A DNA stretch of 64,000 bases from Microbacterium sp. H1-D42 (GCF_022637555.1 NZ_CP093342.1:496001-560000); one strand, 5' to 3'; shown: positions 33,947-42,361, counted from the stretch's first letter. The notes: generated by a model not told the origin, from the sequence alone. Made by a program: numbers and translations.

Positions 33947-34944
33947 CGCCGGGCCTCCTGCTGCTTCCGTTCGCGCCGGGTGGCGGCATCCGCCTGGCCA
34001 TCGCCCTTCTCGGGCGCGCCGGGGTCATCGCCGCGCTCGAGAACGGCGAGGTCATCTCCGTAATGCCGCAGGAACAGCTCCTCCAGGGAGGGCGGCTCGA
34101 TGCGCAGGCCCTCGACGCTGCGCTGCGCGAGCTCTGGCAGCACACCCACGACCCGGTCGCTGTCGACCGTGAACCGCGCGCGGCCTTCGAGCACGACGCC
34201 GTCGTGCGCGTCCGGAATGCCGACGAGAGCGTCGTCGGACGCCGCATCGAACGAGATCTCGGTGCGGGTCAGATGCCGCAGATCCGCCAGCGTGCCGGTC
34301 TCGACGATGCGGCCGTTGCGGATGATCGACAGGCGGTCGCAGAGCTGCTCGACCTCGCTCATGATGTGGCTGGAGAGCAGCACGGTGGCACCCGCGTCGC
34401 GCACGCGGGTGATCTCGCGGCGGAACATCACCTCCATCAGGGGGTCGAGGCCGCTGGTGGGCTCGTCGAGGATGTACAGCGCGGCCGGCACGGCGAAAGC
34501 AGCGACCAGCGCGACCTTCTGCCGGTTGCCCTTGGAGTACGAGCGGCCCTTCTTCTGCGGATCGAACTGGAATGCCTCCATGATGCGCAGCTTCTCGGAC
34601 CGGTACGCGGGGTCTTTGGTGTGCGCTCCGCGCAGGCGGGCGAGCAGATCGACCGCCTCGCCGCCGGAGAGATTCGGCCAGACGCTGACATCGCCTGGCA
34701 CGTACGCGATGCGGCGGTGCAGGTCGGCAGCGCTGTGCCACGGCTCCTCGCCGAGCACAGATGCCTCTCCTGACGTCTTGCGGGCGAGACCCAGCAGGAT
34801 GCGGATCGCGGTGGACTTTCCCGCGCCGTTCGGGCCGAGGAAGCCGTGCACCTGACCGGCACCCACCTCGAGGTCGAGTCCGTCGAGAGCATGCACGCGA
34901 CCGTAGGTCTTGGTCAGACCGCGCGTGCTGATGATGGTGTTCAT
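33943..34944 (-). CDS. ABC exporter ATP-binding protein
   Basis: 333 residues. Walker A GPNGAGKST (37-45), Q-loop region IAYVPGDVSVWPNLSGGEA, signature YSKGNRQK in place of LSGGQ, Walker B LYILDEPTSGLDPL and switch histidine in SSHIMSEVEQL. The variant signature is usual in the antibiotic-exporter (DrrA-like) branch. A C-terminal regulatory extension of about 100 residues ends in a basic tail. First gene of the operon, with a promoter at 34953-34981 placed in the short gap after the molybdopterin enzyme gene. Confidence 0.92.
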   Translation of the reverse strand: MNTIISTRGLTKTYGRVHALDGLDLEVGAGQVHGFLGPNGAGKSTAIRILLGLARKTSGEASVLGEEPWHSAADLHRRIAYVPGDVSVWPNLSGGEAVDLLARLRGAHTKDPAYRSEKLRIMEAFQFDPQKKGRSYSKGNRQKVALVAAFAVPAALYILDEPTSGLDPLMEVMFRREITRVRDAGATVLLSSHIMSEVEQLCDRLSIIRNGRIVETGTLADLRHLTRTEISFDAASDDALVGIPDAHDGVVLEGRARFTVDSDRVVGVLPELAQRSVEGLRIEPPSLEELFLRHYGDDLAVLERGDDPGAPEKGDGQADAATRRERKQQEARR

Positions 34945-34952
34945 GAGAGGCG

Positions 34953-34981
34953 ACGGTACACCCGTTTCACGAATTTGTGAA
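34953..34981 (-). promoter_or_regulatory. Promoter and operator of the ABC exporter operon
   Basis: On the minus strand: TTCACA (34981-34976), 17-nt spacer, TACCGT (34958-34953), then 8 nt to the ATG, giving a near-leaderless message. The inverted repeat TTCAC-N6-GTGAA (34966-34981) covers the -35, fitting repression by the operon's own GbsR/MarR protein. Confidence 0.6.
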
Positions 34982-34986
34982 GAGTG

Positions 34987-36654
34987 TTAAGAGGCCGTGA
35001 TTGAGACCGCATGCCAGCCGGTCGCGCCGTCCGGCGCGGGGGGAGCGGATGCCTCTGTCTGGGGCTTCCCGTCGGCACTGAGCGCACGGCAACGCAGCAC
35101 ATGCTCACCGGATTCAGCGCGCCAGGGTATCCGCCACTGCACCCAGGTGTCATCGGAGATCGCGGAGGCGAGCTCGGCGGATCGCCACGGGCCGTCGTCG
35201 ACCTGCACCTCGACGCCGGCGACCCCGCTGCCCGGCTGCCAGGCGACGCCGGCGATCACCACGTCGCCGGCGCTCACGTTCGCGCCCGTGCGCGGCACAT
35301 CGATGCGCGACTGCAGTTTGATCGGCCCTCGCGCTGACCAGCCGCGGTCGGTCCAGTACGCCCGAGCGCGGTCGAACCGGGTGACCTCGAGCTCTGTCAC
35401 CCACTTGGTCGCCGACACGTAGCCGTACAGTCCAGGAACCACCATCCGCACCGGGAACCCGTGCTCGAGGGGCAGCGGCTCGCCGTTCATTCCGATCGCG
35501 AGCAGCGCGTCGCGGTCGTCGGTCAGCGCCTCAAGAGGGGTGCCGGCCGTGAAGCCGTCGACCGAGGTCGAGAGCACCATGTCGGCATCCGCGTCCGGCT
35601 GGGCCCTGGCCAGCAGCTCGCGGATCGGATACCCGAGCCACACCGCGTTGCCGACCAGGTCTCCGCCGACCGGGTTCGACACGCACGACAGCGTGACGGC
35701 CGTCTCCATCAGCGGCAGCGCGAGCAGCTCGTCCCAGGTCAGCTCCACCTCGTTCGCGACCATGCCGTGCACGCGCAGTCGCCACGTCGACGGGTCGACC
35801 GTCGGCACGATGAGCGCGGTGTCGATGCGGTAGAAGCCGTCGTTCGGCGTTACCAGCGGTGAGAGGCCGGGGACGTCGAGTTCTGCGCCGGCAGGGATGG
35901 CGGATGCCGGGGTCGCAGGCTTCGGCAGGCGGATCGCCGCGCGCGCCGCCGTCACGACCGTGGACCCGGCGCGGGCCAGTGAGCCGGCGAACGCCATGGC
36001 CACTCCGACGACCGCGGTGCCGCCGGCCCAGATCAGGAACCGGCGGCGGGTCGGACCCGTCGCTGCGCCCTCCGCTGTGCCCTCCGCTGTGCCCTCCGCT
36101 GCGATCGGGCCGGACGCGCGGGGCTCCGAGCTGGTGGGCACGCTCGCCACGGCTGCATCGATGCGGGCATCCGCTGCGGCTGGCGCCAACCCGATCAGCA
36201 TCCGCACCGCGACAGCGGCGACGGCCCCGGCCAGGACGGACGGCAGCCAGGACAGCAGCCCTGCGTCCGGCCTGGTGAACGAGAGGATGCCGACGCCGGC
36301 GCCCATGACGAGGAGAACGATCACCCCGGCATGCCGCCAGCGGGCTTCGCAGAGACCGGCGACAGCCGCGACCGCAAGCAGGACGATGCCGATGCCGATC
36401 AGCAGGGCGGTCTTGTCATTCGTGCCGAACCAGGCGATCGCGGTGTCCTTGGCCCATGCGGGGGCGAGGTCGATGAGCGCACCGCCGACCACGGCGAAGG
36501 GGCTCGAGGTCGGCGCGATCAGTGCGGCGACGAGCTCGCCGACTCCCGCGCCGAGCAGCACTGCCGCGATGCCTGCGGCTACCGCGGCCAGGCGTGACGG
36601 CGAGGCCGCTCTGGAGGTCGTGGCGACCCTGCCATGCCGTGCCGTCTCGGTCAT
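34987..36654 (-). CDS. Membrane-anchored sulfite-oxidase-type molybdopterin oxidoreductase
   Basis: 555 residues. Four TM helices (about 22-47, 82-101, 108-126, 133-156), an internal twin-arginine-like motif RRRFLIW (203-209) leading into a fifth TM helix, then the catalytic part: LTWDELLALPLMETAVTLSC with the molybdenum ligand Cys324 and SNPVGGDLVGNAVWLGYP, and a C-terminal dimerisation Ig domain (SRIDVPRTGANVSAGDVVI). The enzyme domain faces outside. Its substrate (sulfite or other sulfoxide-like compound) is unknown. TAGCCT six nt before ATG 36654 indicates a leaderless message. A 3 x 12-bp repeat codes for the AEGT linker before the Tat motif. Confidence 0.88.
   Translation of the reverse strand: MTETARHGRVATTSRAASPSRLAAVAAGIAAVLLGAGVGELVAALIAPTSSPFAVVGGALIDLAPAWAKDTAIAWFGTNDKTALLIGIGIVLLAVAAVAGLCEARWRHAGVIVLLVMGAGVGILSFTRPDAGLLSWLPSVLAGAVAAVAVRMLIGLAPAAADARIDAAVASVPTSSEPRASGPIAAEGTAEGTAEGAATGPTRRRFLIWAGGTAVVGVAMAFAGSLARAGSTVVTAARAAIRLPKPATPASAIPAGAELDVPGLSPLVTPNDGFYRIDTALIVPTVDPSTWRLRVHGMVANEVELTWDELLALPLMETAVTLSCVSNPVGGDLVGNAVWLGYPIRELLARAQPDADADMVLSTSVDGFTAGTPLEALTDDRDALLAIGMNGEPLPLEHGFPVRMVVPGLYGYVSATKWVTELEVTRFDRARAYWTDRGWSARGPIKLQSRIDVPRTGANVSAGDVVIAGVAWQPGSGVAGVEVQVDDGPWRSAELASAISDDTWVQWRIPWRAESGEHVLRCRALSADGKPQTEASAPPAPDGATGWHAVSITAS
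36067..36102. repeat. 3 x 12-bp tandem repeat in the oxidoreductase gene
   Basis: GCCCTCCGCTGT twice, then GCCCTCCGCTGC. On the coding (minus) strand it spells repeats of A-E-G-T in the linker before the twin-arginine motif, so slippage here would only change linker length. Confidence 0.8.
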
Positions 36655-36701
36655 GCATCCAGGCTACGAGCCTCGCCGCTCGCCAGGGCCCTCAATCTCG
36701 T

Positions 36702-36766
36702 GAGAAACCACCTCTCGTTTGAGAAACCACGCCAGGGGCGATGTCTCAAACGGCAAGCGGTTTCTC
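36702..36766. repeat. 65-nt palindromic element, type B copy 2
   Basis: 23-bp arms with four mismatches (GAGAAACCAC..CGTTTGAGA and its complement) around a 19-nt loop. Same total length and arm consensus as 29426-29490. A second GAGAAACCAC follows within the loop side, so each arm contains a direct repeat. Here it stands between two leftward genes, just after the MFS stop and before the oxidoreductase promoter. Confidence 0.7.
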
Positions 36767-36794
36767 AGCGGGGGGCGTGAAGCGGCGGGCGGGG

Positions 36795-38138
36795 TCAGCC
36801 GCGCTTGCGGCGTCGGGGCACGCGGATGGGGGAGGTCGCGGCGGCGCGGTCGTCGAAGGTCGTCGGCTCCATGGCCTGCACGACCGACAGCGGACGCGTC
36901 TCGTCGATCGTCATCAGGAAGAGCGCGCCGTCGCGGCGGCGCAGGCGGCCGGACCACAGCATCCACCCCACGCCGATGCCGAACGAGACGAGCCCTGCGA
37001 TCCCGCCAACCACGATCGCGGTGCGCGCAGAGAATGCGTCGACGATCCACCCGGCGATCGGCGCGCCGATCGGGGTGGAGCCCATGATCACAGCCATGTA
37101 CAACGCGAGCACGCGACCCCGCAGCGCGGGATCGGTCGTGGTCTGCACGTACCCGTTCGCCGTGGTCAGCATCGATACGGTCGAGAATCCGACGAAGATG
37201 AGCACGGCCGCGTAGCTCCAGTAGGTCGGCATGAGGGCCGACACGACGGATGCCACACCGAACCCGCCGGCAGAGATGACCAGCACGCGCACGCGCGCGC
37301 GATCGCGCCGGGCGGCCAGCAGGGCACCTGCCAGTGAGCCGATCGCCAGCACTGAGCTGAGCAAGCCATACCCGTCGGCGTCCTTGCCGAACTCCAGCGC
37401 CATCGTCGAGGCGAAGATCGGGAAGTTCATGCCGAATGCGCCGATCAAGAAGACCATCGCGAACACCACGACCAGATCGGGGCGCCCCCACACGTATCGG
37501 AATCCCTCGCCGAGGCCACCGGAGCGGTGGTCCTTGATGCGCGGCATCAGCTCGCGCACGCGGATCGCCAGCAGTGCGATGATCATCGCCAGGAAGGTGA
37601 CGGCATTGGCGACGAACACCCAACCGGTGCCGAGGATGACGATGAGGATGCCGCCAACGGCAGGCCCCACCAGGCGCGCCATGTTGAATGCCGCCGAGTT
37701 CAGCGCGACGGCGTTCGAGGTGTCCTCAAGACTCACCATGTCGGACACGAAGGCCTGCCTGGCCGGTGCGTCGAAGGCGTTCGCGACGCCGAAGGCGGCG
37801 GCGAAGCAGAACATCAGGGGCAGGGTCATGACGCCGGTCAACAGCAGTGCCGCGACGCCGAGTGCGAGCATCATCAGCGCGGTCTGCGTGACCAGCAGCA
37901 CCTTGCGGCGGTCGAAGCGGTCGGCCACCCAGCCGGTGAGACTGACGAGCACCAGCGGCGGCCCGAACTGCAGAGCCATCGTCACGCCCATCGCGGTGGC
38001 GTCGTTGTCCGTCAGCTCGGTGAGCACCACCCAGTCCTGTGCGGTGGCCTGCATCCAGCCGCCGATGTTGGAGATGACACCGCCGGCGAACCAGGTGCGG
38101 TAGTTGAAGTTGCGGAACGACCTGAACATGGCGCTCAT
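36795..38138 (-). CDS. MFS transporter (DHA3-like exporter)
   Basis: 447 residues, twelve TM helices. Start MSAMFRSFRNFNYRTWFAGG and VADRFDRRKVLLVTQ (loop 2-3 motif A, about 70-85), AFDAPARQAFVSDMV and RLVGPAVGGILI are characteristic of the enterobactin-exporter/MFS_3 group of drug and siderophore exporters. The last 45 residues form a charged cytoplasmic tail ending RVPRRRKRG. ATG 38138 overlaps the stop of the MarR regulator by 4 nt; the two form one regulated unit. Confidence 0.9.
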   Translation of the reverse strand: MSAMFRSFRNFNYRTWFAGGVISNIGGWMQATAQDWVVLTELTDNDATAMGVTMALQFGPPLVLVSLTGWVADRFDRRKVLLVTQTALMMLALGVAALLLTGVMTLPLMFCFAAAFGVANAFDAPARQAFVSDMVSLEDTSNAVALNSAAFNMARLVGPAVGGILIVILGTGWVFVANAVTFLAMIIALLAIRVRELMPRIKDHRSGGLGEGFRYVWGRPDLVVVFAMVFLIGAFGMNFPIFASTMALEFGKDADGYGLLSSVLAIGSLAGALLAARRDRARVRVLVISAGGFGVASVVSALMPTYWSYAAVLIFVGFSTVSMLTTANGYVQTTTDPALRGRVLALYMAVIMGSTPIGAPIAGWIVDAFSARTAIVVGGIAGLVSFGIGVGWMLWSGRLRRRDGALFLMTIDETRPLSVVQAMEPTTFDDRAAATSPIRVPRRRKRG

Positions 38139-38566
38139 GAGTCGGCCATCCTCTTCAGCAGCGCCGCGGCCTCGCGCAGCACCGCCAGATCGTGTCCGTC
38201 GAGGTCGACGTCGGTGATCATGTCGGAGAGTCGTTCATCTCGGCGCCGGATGGTCTCGGCGACGACGTTCTCACCCTGCTCGGTGAGCTCGACATGCACA
38301 CGGCGGCGGTCGTGCTCGTCGGGGATGCGCACGACGAGGCCGAGCTCTGCGAGTCCGTTGATGGTCGCCGTCATCGTCGGCGCGGTGACGCGTTCATGCT
38401 CGGCGAGCCGCGATAGCGTGTGTCGGCCGTGGGCGCGAAGCGCGCCGAGGGCGGCGAGCTGCGCGTCGCTCATCTCGTCCACGGCACGGACGCTGCGCAG
38501 GCGCCTGGCGAGGCGGAAGACGGCGTAGCGGAGTTCGGATGCGGTGGCGGAGAAGTCGTCGGTCAT
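38135..38566 (-). CDS. MarR-family transcriptional regulator
   Basis: 143 residues with the MarR winged helix: HTLSRLAEHERVTAPTMTATINGLAELGLV (about 48-78) as recognition region and RIPDEHDRRRVHVELTEQG as the wing with the conserved D-x-R-R. Terminal helices should make the dimer. It precedes and is translationally coupled to the MFS exporter, which it most likely represses. A palindromic site lies immediately before its start (38570-38586). Confidence 0.92.
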   Translation of the reverse strand: MTDDFSATASELRYAVFRLARRLRSVRAVDEMSDAQLAALGALRAHGRHTLSRLAEHERVTAPTMTATINGLAELGLVVRIPDEHDRRRVHVELTEQGENVVAETIRRRDERLSDMITDVDLDGHDLAVLREAAALLKRMADS

Positions 38567-38569
38567 TAC

Positions 38570-38586
38570 TTAGATAGTCTAACTAA
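38570..38586 (-). promoter_or_regulatory. MarR-type operator overlapping the promoter/start
   Basis: TTAGATAGTCTAACTAA (plus strand) is an imperfect 17-bp inverted repeat ending 4 bases before the MarR ATG. On the minus strand it includes TAGACT, a usable -10, so the bound regulator would shut off its own promoter. Confidence 0.6.
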
Positions 38587-38629
38587 ACTTTTCGAGTCTG
38601 TGGGTGGATGAAAATAAAGCCCACGAACC

Positions 38630-38666
38630 TTGACGCATCAGACGTTCAATATGAAAATCGTTTTCA
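38630..38666 (+). promoter_or_regulatory. cutC promoter with Zur-like palindrome
   Basis: TTGACG (38630-38635), 17-nt spacer, GAAAAT (38653-38658) and ATG at 38666. The perfect inverted repeat TGAAAATCGTTTTCA (38652-38666) spans the -10 to the first base of the start codon and matches the known actinobacterial Zur (zinc regulator) box pattern TGAAAATNNTTTTCA-like. Confidence 0.6.
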
Positions 38667-39406
38667 TGCCCCTCGCGTTAGAACTCGCCGTCCAGGACCC
38701 CGCAGGAATGCGCATCGCACGCGAGGTGGGGGCCGCGCGGGTCGAGCTGGCGCAGGCGCTGGCGCTGGGCGGGCTCACGCCCTCCAGGGCGACCATCGAG
38801 CTCACGCGCGAGGCGGCGGGGGAGTCCGGCCCCGAGGTGCACGTGCTCGTGCGCGCGCGCGCCGGCGACTTCATCTACACCGACGACGAGATCGCCCTGA
38901 TGGCGGTGGACGTTCGCCATGCGCTCGACGCAGGCGCGCACGGCGTGGTTATCGGATGCCAGGATGCCGACGGCACCCTGAACCGCGACGGGCTCGCGCG
39001 GCTGGTGGATGCTGCCGAGGGCGCGCCCGTGACCCTGCACCGCGTGATCGACGTGACGCCCGACCTGTTCGACTCGCTGCGCATCGCCCAGGGCGTGGGC
39101 GTGCGACGCGTGCTCAGCTCGGGCGGGGCATCGACCGCCATCGAGGGGATCGAGGCGCTGCGCTCTCTGGTCGGCGAGGCGCACGGAGCAATCGAGATCA
39201 TGGCCGGCAGCGGCATCACAGCATCCGATGTCGCGGCGATCGCCGACGCCGGCGTCGACGCCGTGCACTTCTCAGCCAAGCGCTCCGTCGTCTCCGACAG
39301 CGCCGTGCGGATGGGCTCCGCCGCAGACGGCGTGGGCGCATACGAGATCACCGACCGCGCCACCGCGCTGGCCGTCGTCGCGGCGCTGGCACCCGCGGTC
39401 GCCTGA
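38666..39406 (+). CDS. cutC: CutC family protein
   Basis: 246 residues folding as a TIM barrel: LALELAVQDPAGMRIAREVG at the start, VELAQALALGGLTPS, VHVLVRARAGDFIYTDDEI (about 60-78), GVVIGCQDADGTLNRDGLARLV and HRVIDVTPD, all strongly conserved in CutC. The family was linked to copper tolerance in E. coli, but its true reaction is not settled. ATG 38666 is preferred: it gives the usual MxLALE/ALEIAVQD N-terminus, and the ATG at 38651 lies inside the Zur-like box. The box suggests zinc-responsive control. Confidence 0.92.
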   Translation: MPLALELAVQDPAGMRIAREVGAARVELAQALALGGLTPSRATIELTREAAGESGPEVHVLVRARAGDFIYTDDEIALMAVDVRHALDAGAHGVVIGCQDADGTLNRDGLARLVDAAEGAPVTLHRVIDVTPDLFDSLRIAQGVGVRRVLSSGGASTAIEGIEALRSLVGEAHGAIEIMAGSGITASDVAAIADAGVDAVHFSAKRSVVSDSAVRMGSAADGVGAYEITDRATALAVVAALAPAVA

Positions 39407-39446
39407 CGGCGCTCGCACGACCCGCGGTAATCCGTAGACTCGGGCC

Positions 39447-40322
39447 ATGGTCGCAGCAAGGACAGCGGAGTTCGTCGATGCCCACGGGATCACGATCGTC
39501 TATGACGTGTATGAAGCAGTGGGTGCCGCACGAGGCGTGGTGCAGCTGCTGCACGGGGTGGGTGAGCATGCCGGTCGCTACGGCGCCCTCATCGACGCAC
39601 TGACCAGGGATGGCTTTCACGTCTACGCCGACGATCATCGCGGGCACGGACGCACCGGCATCAGGCAGCACGGCGGTCCGGCGAAGCTCGGCCGCCTCGG
39701 TCACGGCGGAATCCGCGCGGCCGTGGATGCCTGCTGGCAGCTCACAGGCATCATCCGCGATGAGCGTCCTGATCTGCCACTGGTGCTGATCGGTCACTCG
39801 TGGGGCTCGTTCCTCTCGCAGAAGCTGCTGAACCAGCATCCGGAGGCGTACGACGCCGTCGTCCTCAGCGGATCGGCATACCTGACGCCGACTTCTCTCA
39901 ATGCCGCACCGCTGAACGCGAAATGGGCGGGTCAGGACGCCGACGGGCTCGAGTGGCTCTCGCGCGACCCCGATGTGTGGCAGGCGTTCCACGATGACCC
40001 GCTGACGACCGAGGTGCCGTTGTTGAAGCTGTTCGGCCCGATCGAGGCGGCGCGACTGTACGGACGCCCGAAGCGCGATCTGAGTTCGAAGGGTGGCCAC
40101 AGCGTGCCCGTGCTGCTGATGGTCGGTCGCGATGATCCGGTTGGCGGACCGCGCAGCGTGCACAAGCTCGCCGACGCGTACCGGAACCGCTCCGGGCTCA
40201 CCGACGTCACCACTCTCGTGTACCCGGATGCTCGGCACGAGATCTTCAATGAGCTGCAGGCGGATGCGGTGCGTGCCGACCTGCTGGCCTGGCTGGACGC
40301 CCGGATCCCCGCGCGGATGTGA
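39447..40322 (+). CDS. Alpha/beta hydrolase, monoacylglycerol-lipase-like
   Basis: 291 residues. LLHGVGEHAGRYGALIDALT (about 35-54) and YADDHRGHGRT are the conserved oxyanion and strand-4 segments of monoacylglycerol lipase/lysophospholipase-type hydrolases; the nucleophile elbow is GHSWGS (Ser about 118), the acid is in VGRDDPVGGPRS, and the histidine in DARHEIFNE. No signal peptide, so cytoplasmic. TAGACT six nt before ATG 39447 indicates a leaderless transcript. Confidence 0.88.
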   Translation: MVAARTAEFVDAHGITIVYDVYEAVGAARGVVQLLHGVGEHAGRYGALIDALTRDGFHVYADDHRGHGRTGIRQHGGPAKLGRLGHGGIRAAVDACWQLTGIIRDERPDLPLVLIGHSWGSFLSQKLLNQHPEAYDAVVLSGSAYLTPTSLNAAPLNAKWAGQDADGLEWLSRDPDVWQAFHDDPLTTEVPLLKLFGPIEAARLYGRPKRDLSSKGGHSVPVLLMVGRDDPVGGPRSVHKLADAYRNRSGLTDVTTLVYPDARHEIFNELQADAVRADLLAWLDARIPARM

Positions 40323-40344
40323 CCCGGCGGCTTAAGCTGGTCAG

Positions 40345-41394
40345 GTGCATGGTGAGTACAAGGTTCCCGGTGGAAAGCTCGTCGTCGTCGACCTCGAGGT
40401 GCGAGACGGCCTGATCCGCGACTTCCGCCTCGCAGGCGACTTCTTCCTCGAGCCCGACACGGCGCTGGAGGCGATCAACGCCGCCGTCGAGGGGATGCCG
40501 GTCGAAGCCGACTCGACGACGATCGCCGCGGCGGTGCGCGCAGCCCTGCCGGATGGCGCGCAGCTGCTGGGGTTCTCACCCGAAGCCGTCGGCACTGTTG
40601 TGCGACGGGCGCTGGTGACAGCCCCCGGCTGGCGTGACTTCGACTGGGAGATCGTGCACGAGAAGGCGGTCTCGCCGCGACTGAACCTCGCCCTCGACGA
40701 GGTGCTCACCGCACGCGTCGGCGAAGGGCGCCGTCGGCCGACGCTGCGCATCTGGGAGTGGGACGAGTCCGCCGTCGTGATCGGCTCGTTCCAGTCGTAC
40801 CGCAACGAGGTCGACCCCGAGGGTGCAGCCAGACACGGCTTCGATGTCGTGCGCCGCATCTCGGGCGGTGGCGCGATGATGATGGCCGCCGGTCAGATCA
40901 TCACCTATTCGCTGTACGTGCCTGCAGCGCTCGTGCAGGGCATGACCTTCGCCGATTCGTATGCGTTCCTCGACGACTGGGTGCTGCAGGCGCTGCGTTC
41001 GATCGGCATCGACGCGACCTACCAGCCGCTCAACGACATCGCCTCGCCCACAGGCAAGATCGGCGGCGCGGCGCAGAAGCGCCTCGCCAACGGAGGAGTG
41101 CTGCACCACGCCACCATCTCGTACGACATCGACGGGAAGGTGATGACGGAGGTGCTGCGGATCGGACGCGAGAAGCTCAGCGACAAGGGCACCACCTCGG
41201 CCGCCAAGCGCGTCGACCCGCTCCGCACCCAGACCGGTATGGAGCGCTCCGAGATCATCGAGAAGTTCAAGGACACGTTCCGCTCGCTCACCGGCGCCGA
41301 GGACGGTGCGATCACCGCGGATGAGTACGCGGATGCCGAAGCGCTCGTCGAGTCGAAGTTCGCCACCGACGCGTGGCTGCACCGTGTCCCTTGA
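40345..41394 (+). CDS. Lipoate-protein ligase family protein with N-terminal accessory domain
   Basis: 349 residues. Residues 1 to about 85 (GEYKVPGGKLVVVDLEVRDG, IRDFRLAGDFFLEPD) resemble the lipoyl-ligase accessory domain that is C-terminal in E. coli LplA; the catalytic domain follows (VVRRISGGGAMMMAAGQI, NDIASPTGKIGGAAQKR with the conserved lysine, LHHATISYDID). The order is thus reversed. It should attach lipoate to 2-oxoacid dehydrogenases or the glycine cleavage H protein using ATP. GTG 40345 follows TAAGCT by six nt (leaderless). Confidence 0.85.
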   Translation: MHGEYKVPGGKLVVVDLEVRDGLIRDFRLAGDFFLEPDTALEAINAAVEGMPVEADSTTIAAAVRAALPDGAQLLGFSPEAVGTVVRRALVTAPGWRDFDWEIVHEKAVSPRLNLALDEVLTARVGEGRRRPTLRIWEWDESAVVIGSFQSYRNEVDPEGAARHGFDVVRRISGGGAMMMAAGQIITYSLYVPAALVQGMTFADSYAFLDDWVLQALRSIGIDATYQPLNDIASPTGKIGGAAQKRLANGGVLHHATISYDIDGKVMTEVLRIGREKLSDKGTTSAAKRVDPLRTQTGMERSEIIEKFKDTFRSLTGAEDGAITADEYADAEALVESKFATDAWLHRVP

Positions 41395-41407
41395 AGTACC
41401 GTGTGCC

Positions 41408-42361
41408 GTGACGCAGCCCGCACTGGGGGCCGTCACCGTCATCGAGGGCGACAACCTCGCGGCCGCGGCGACACTGGCATCCGATTCCTTCGCCCTCATC
41501 TACCTGGACCCGCCCTTCAACACCGGCCGCACGCAGGAGCGGCAGGTGGTCACCGCCCGGCGGCTCGCCGCAACTCCGGAGAACCCCGCGGAATCCGGGG
41601 TCGCGGCCGCTGAAGCCGCCGATTCGGGGGTGGATCTCCGGATTTCCGGCGAGCCCGCAGGTGAGCCCGAGCTCGAGCGAGAGATCCGACACGGCTTCCA
41701 CGGCCACGCGTACGAGCGGGTGCGCGGCATGCTGCGCACGTACGATGACCGCTTCGACGACTACGGCGACTTCCTCATGCCGCGGCTGGAGGAAGCCTGG
41801 CGGCTGCTGGCCGACGACGGCACGCTGTACCTGCACCTCGACTACCGCGAGGCGCACTACGCGAAGGTGATGCTGGATGCCGTCTTCGGACGCGACTGCT
41901 TCCTGAACGAACTGATCTGGGCGTACGACTACGGTGCCAAGTCGCGACGCCGCTGGCCGACAAAGCACGACACGATCCTGGTCTACGTCAAGGCGCCAGG
42001 TGGCCACTACTTCGACTCGGATGCCGTGGACCGAGAGCCGTACATGGCCCCTGGACTGGTCACGCCCGAGAAGGCCGCCCGCGGCAAGCTGCCCACTGAC
42101 GTCTGGTGGCACACGATCGTGCCGACCACCGGGCGTGAGAAGACCGGGTATCCGACGCAGAAGCCCGAGGGGGTGCTTCGTCGCATAGTGCAGGCCTCGA
42201 GCCGCCCCGGTGACCGGGTGCTGGACCTGTTCGCCGGCTCTGGGACGCTGGGAGCGGTGGCATCCGCACTCGGTCGTGACGCGGTGCTCGTCGATGACAA
42301 CCCCGAGGCGATCCGCGTCATGCGCGAGCGGATGCCGCACGCCGACGTGCGCGCCGTCTGA
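41408..42361 (+). CDS. Solo DNA methyltransferase, beta-type amino-MTase
   Basis: 317 residues with motif IV first (IYLDPPFNTGRT, about 33-44) and the SAM motif I near the C-terminus (VLDLFAGSGTLGAVASALG, about 275-293): the order of beta-class N6-adenine/N4-cytosine methyltransferases. PTQKPEGVLRRIV is the motif X-type region. No restriction enzyme is adjacent, so it may be an orphan epigenetic enzyme. An insertion rich in Ala/Glu (about 55-90) separates motif IV from the rest. GTG 41408 is chosen because TACCGT lies 5 nt upstream and the frame further up is the tail of the ligase gene. Confidence 0.85.
   Translation: MTQPALGAVTVIEGDNLAAAATLASDSFALIYLDPPFNTGRTQERQVVTARRLAATPENPAESGVAAAEAADSGVDLRISGEPAGEPELEREIRHGFHGHAYERVRGMLRTYDDRFDDYGDFLMPRLEEAWRLLADDGTLYLHLDYREAHYAKVMLDAVFGRDCFLNELIWAYDYGAKSRRRWPTKHDTILVYVKAPGGHYFDSDAVDREPYMAPGLVTPEKAARGKLPTDVWWHTIVPTTGREKTGYPTQKPEGVLRRIVQASSRPGDRVLDLFAGSGTLGAVASALGRDAVLVDDNPEAIRVMRERMPHADVRAV

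Noticed and set aside
38630..38665. Upstream start codons (TTG 38630, ATG 38651) for cutC
   Set aside because: They would place the promoter and Zur-like box inside the gene and add residues not seen in CutC proteins.
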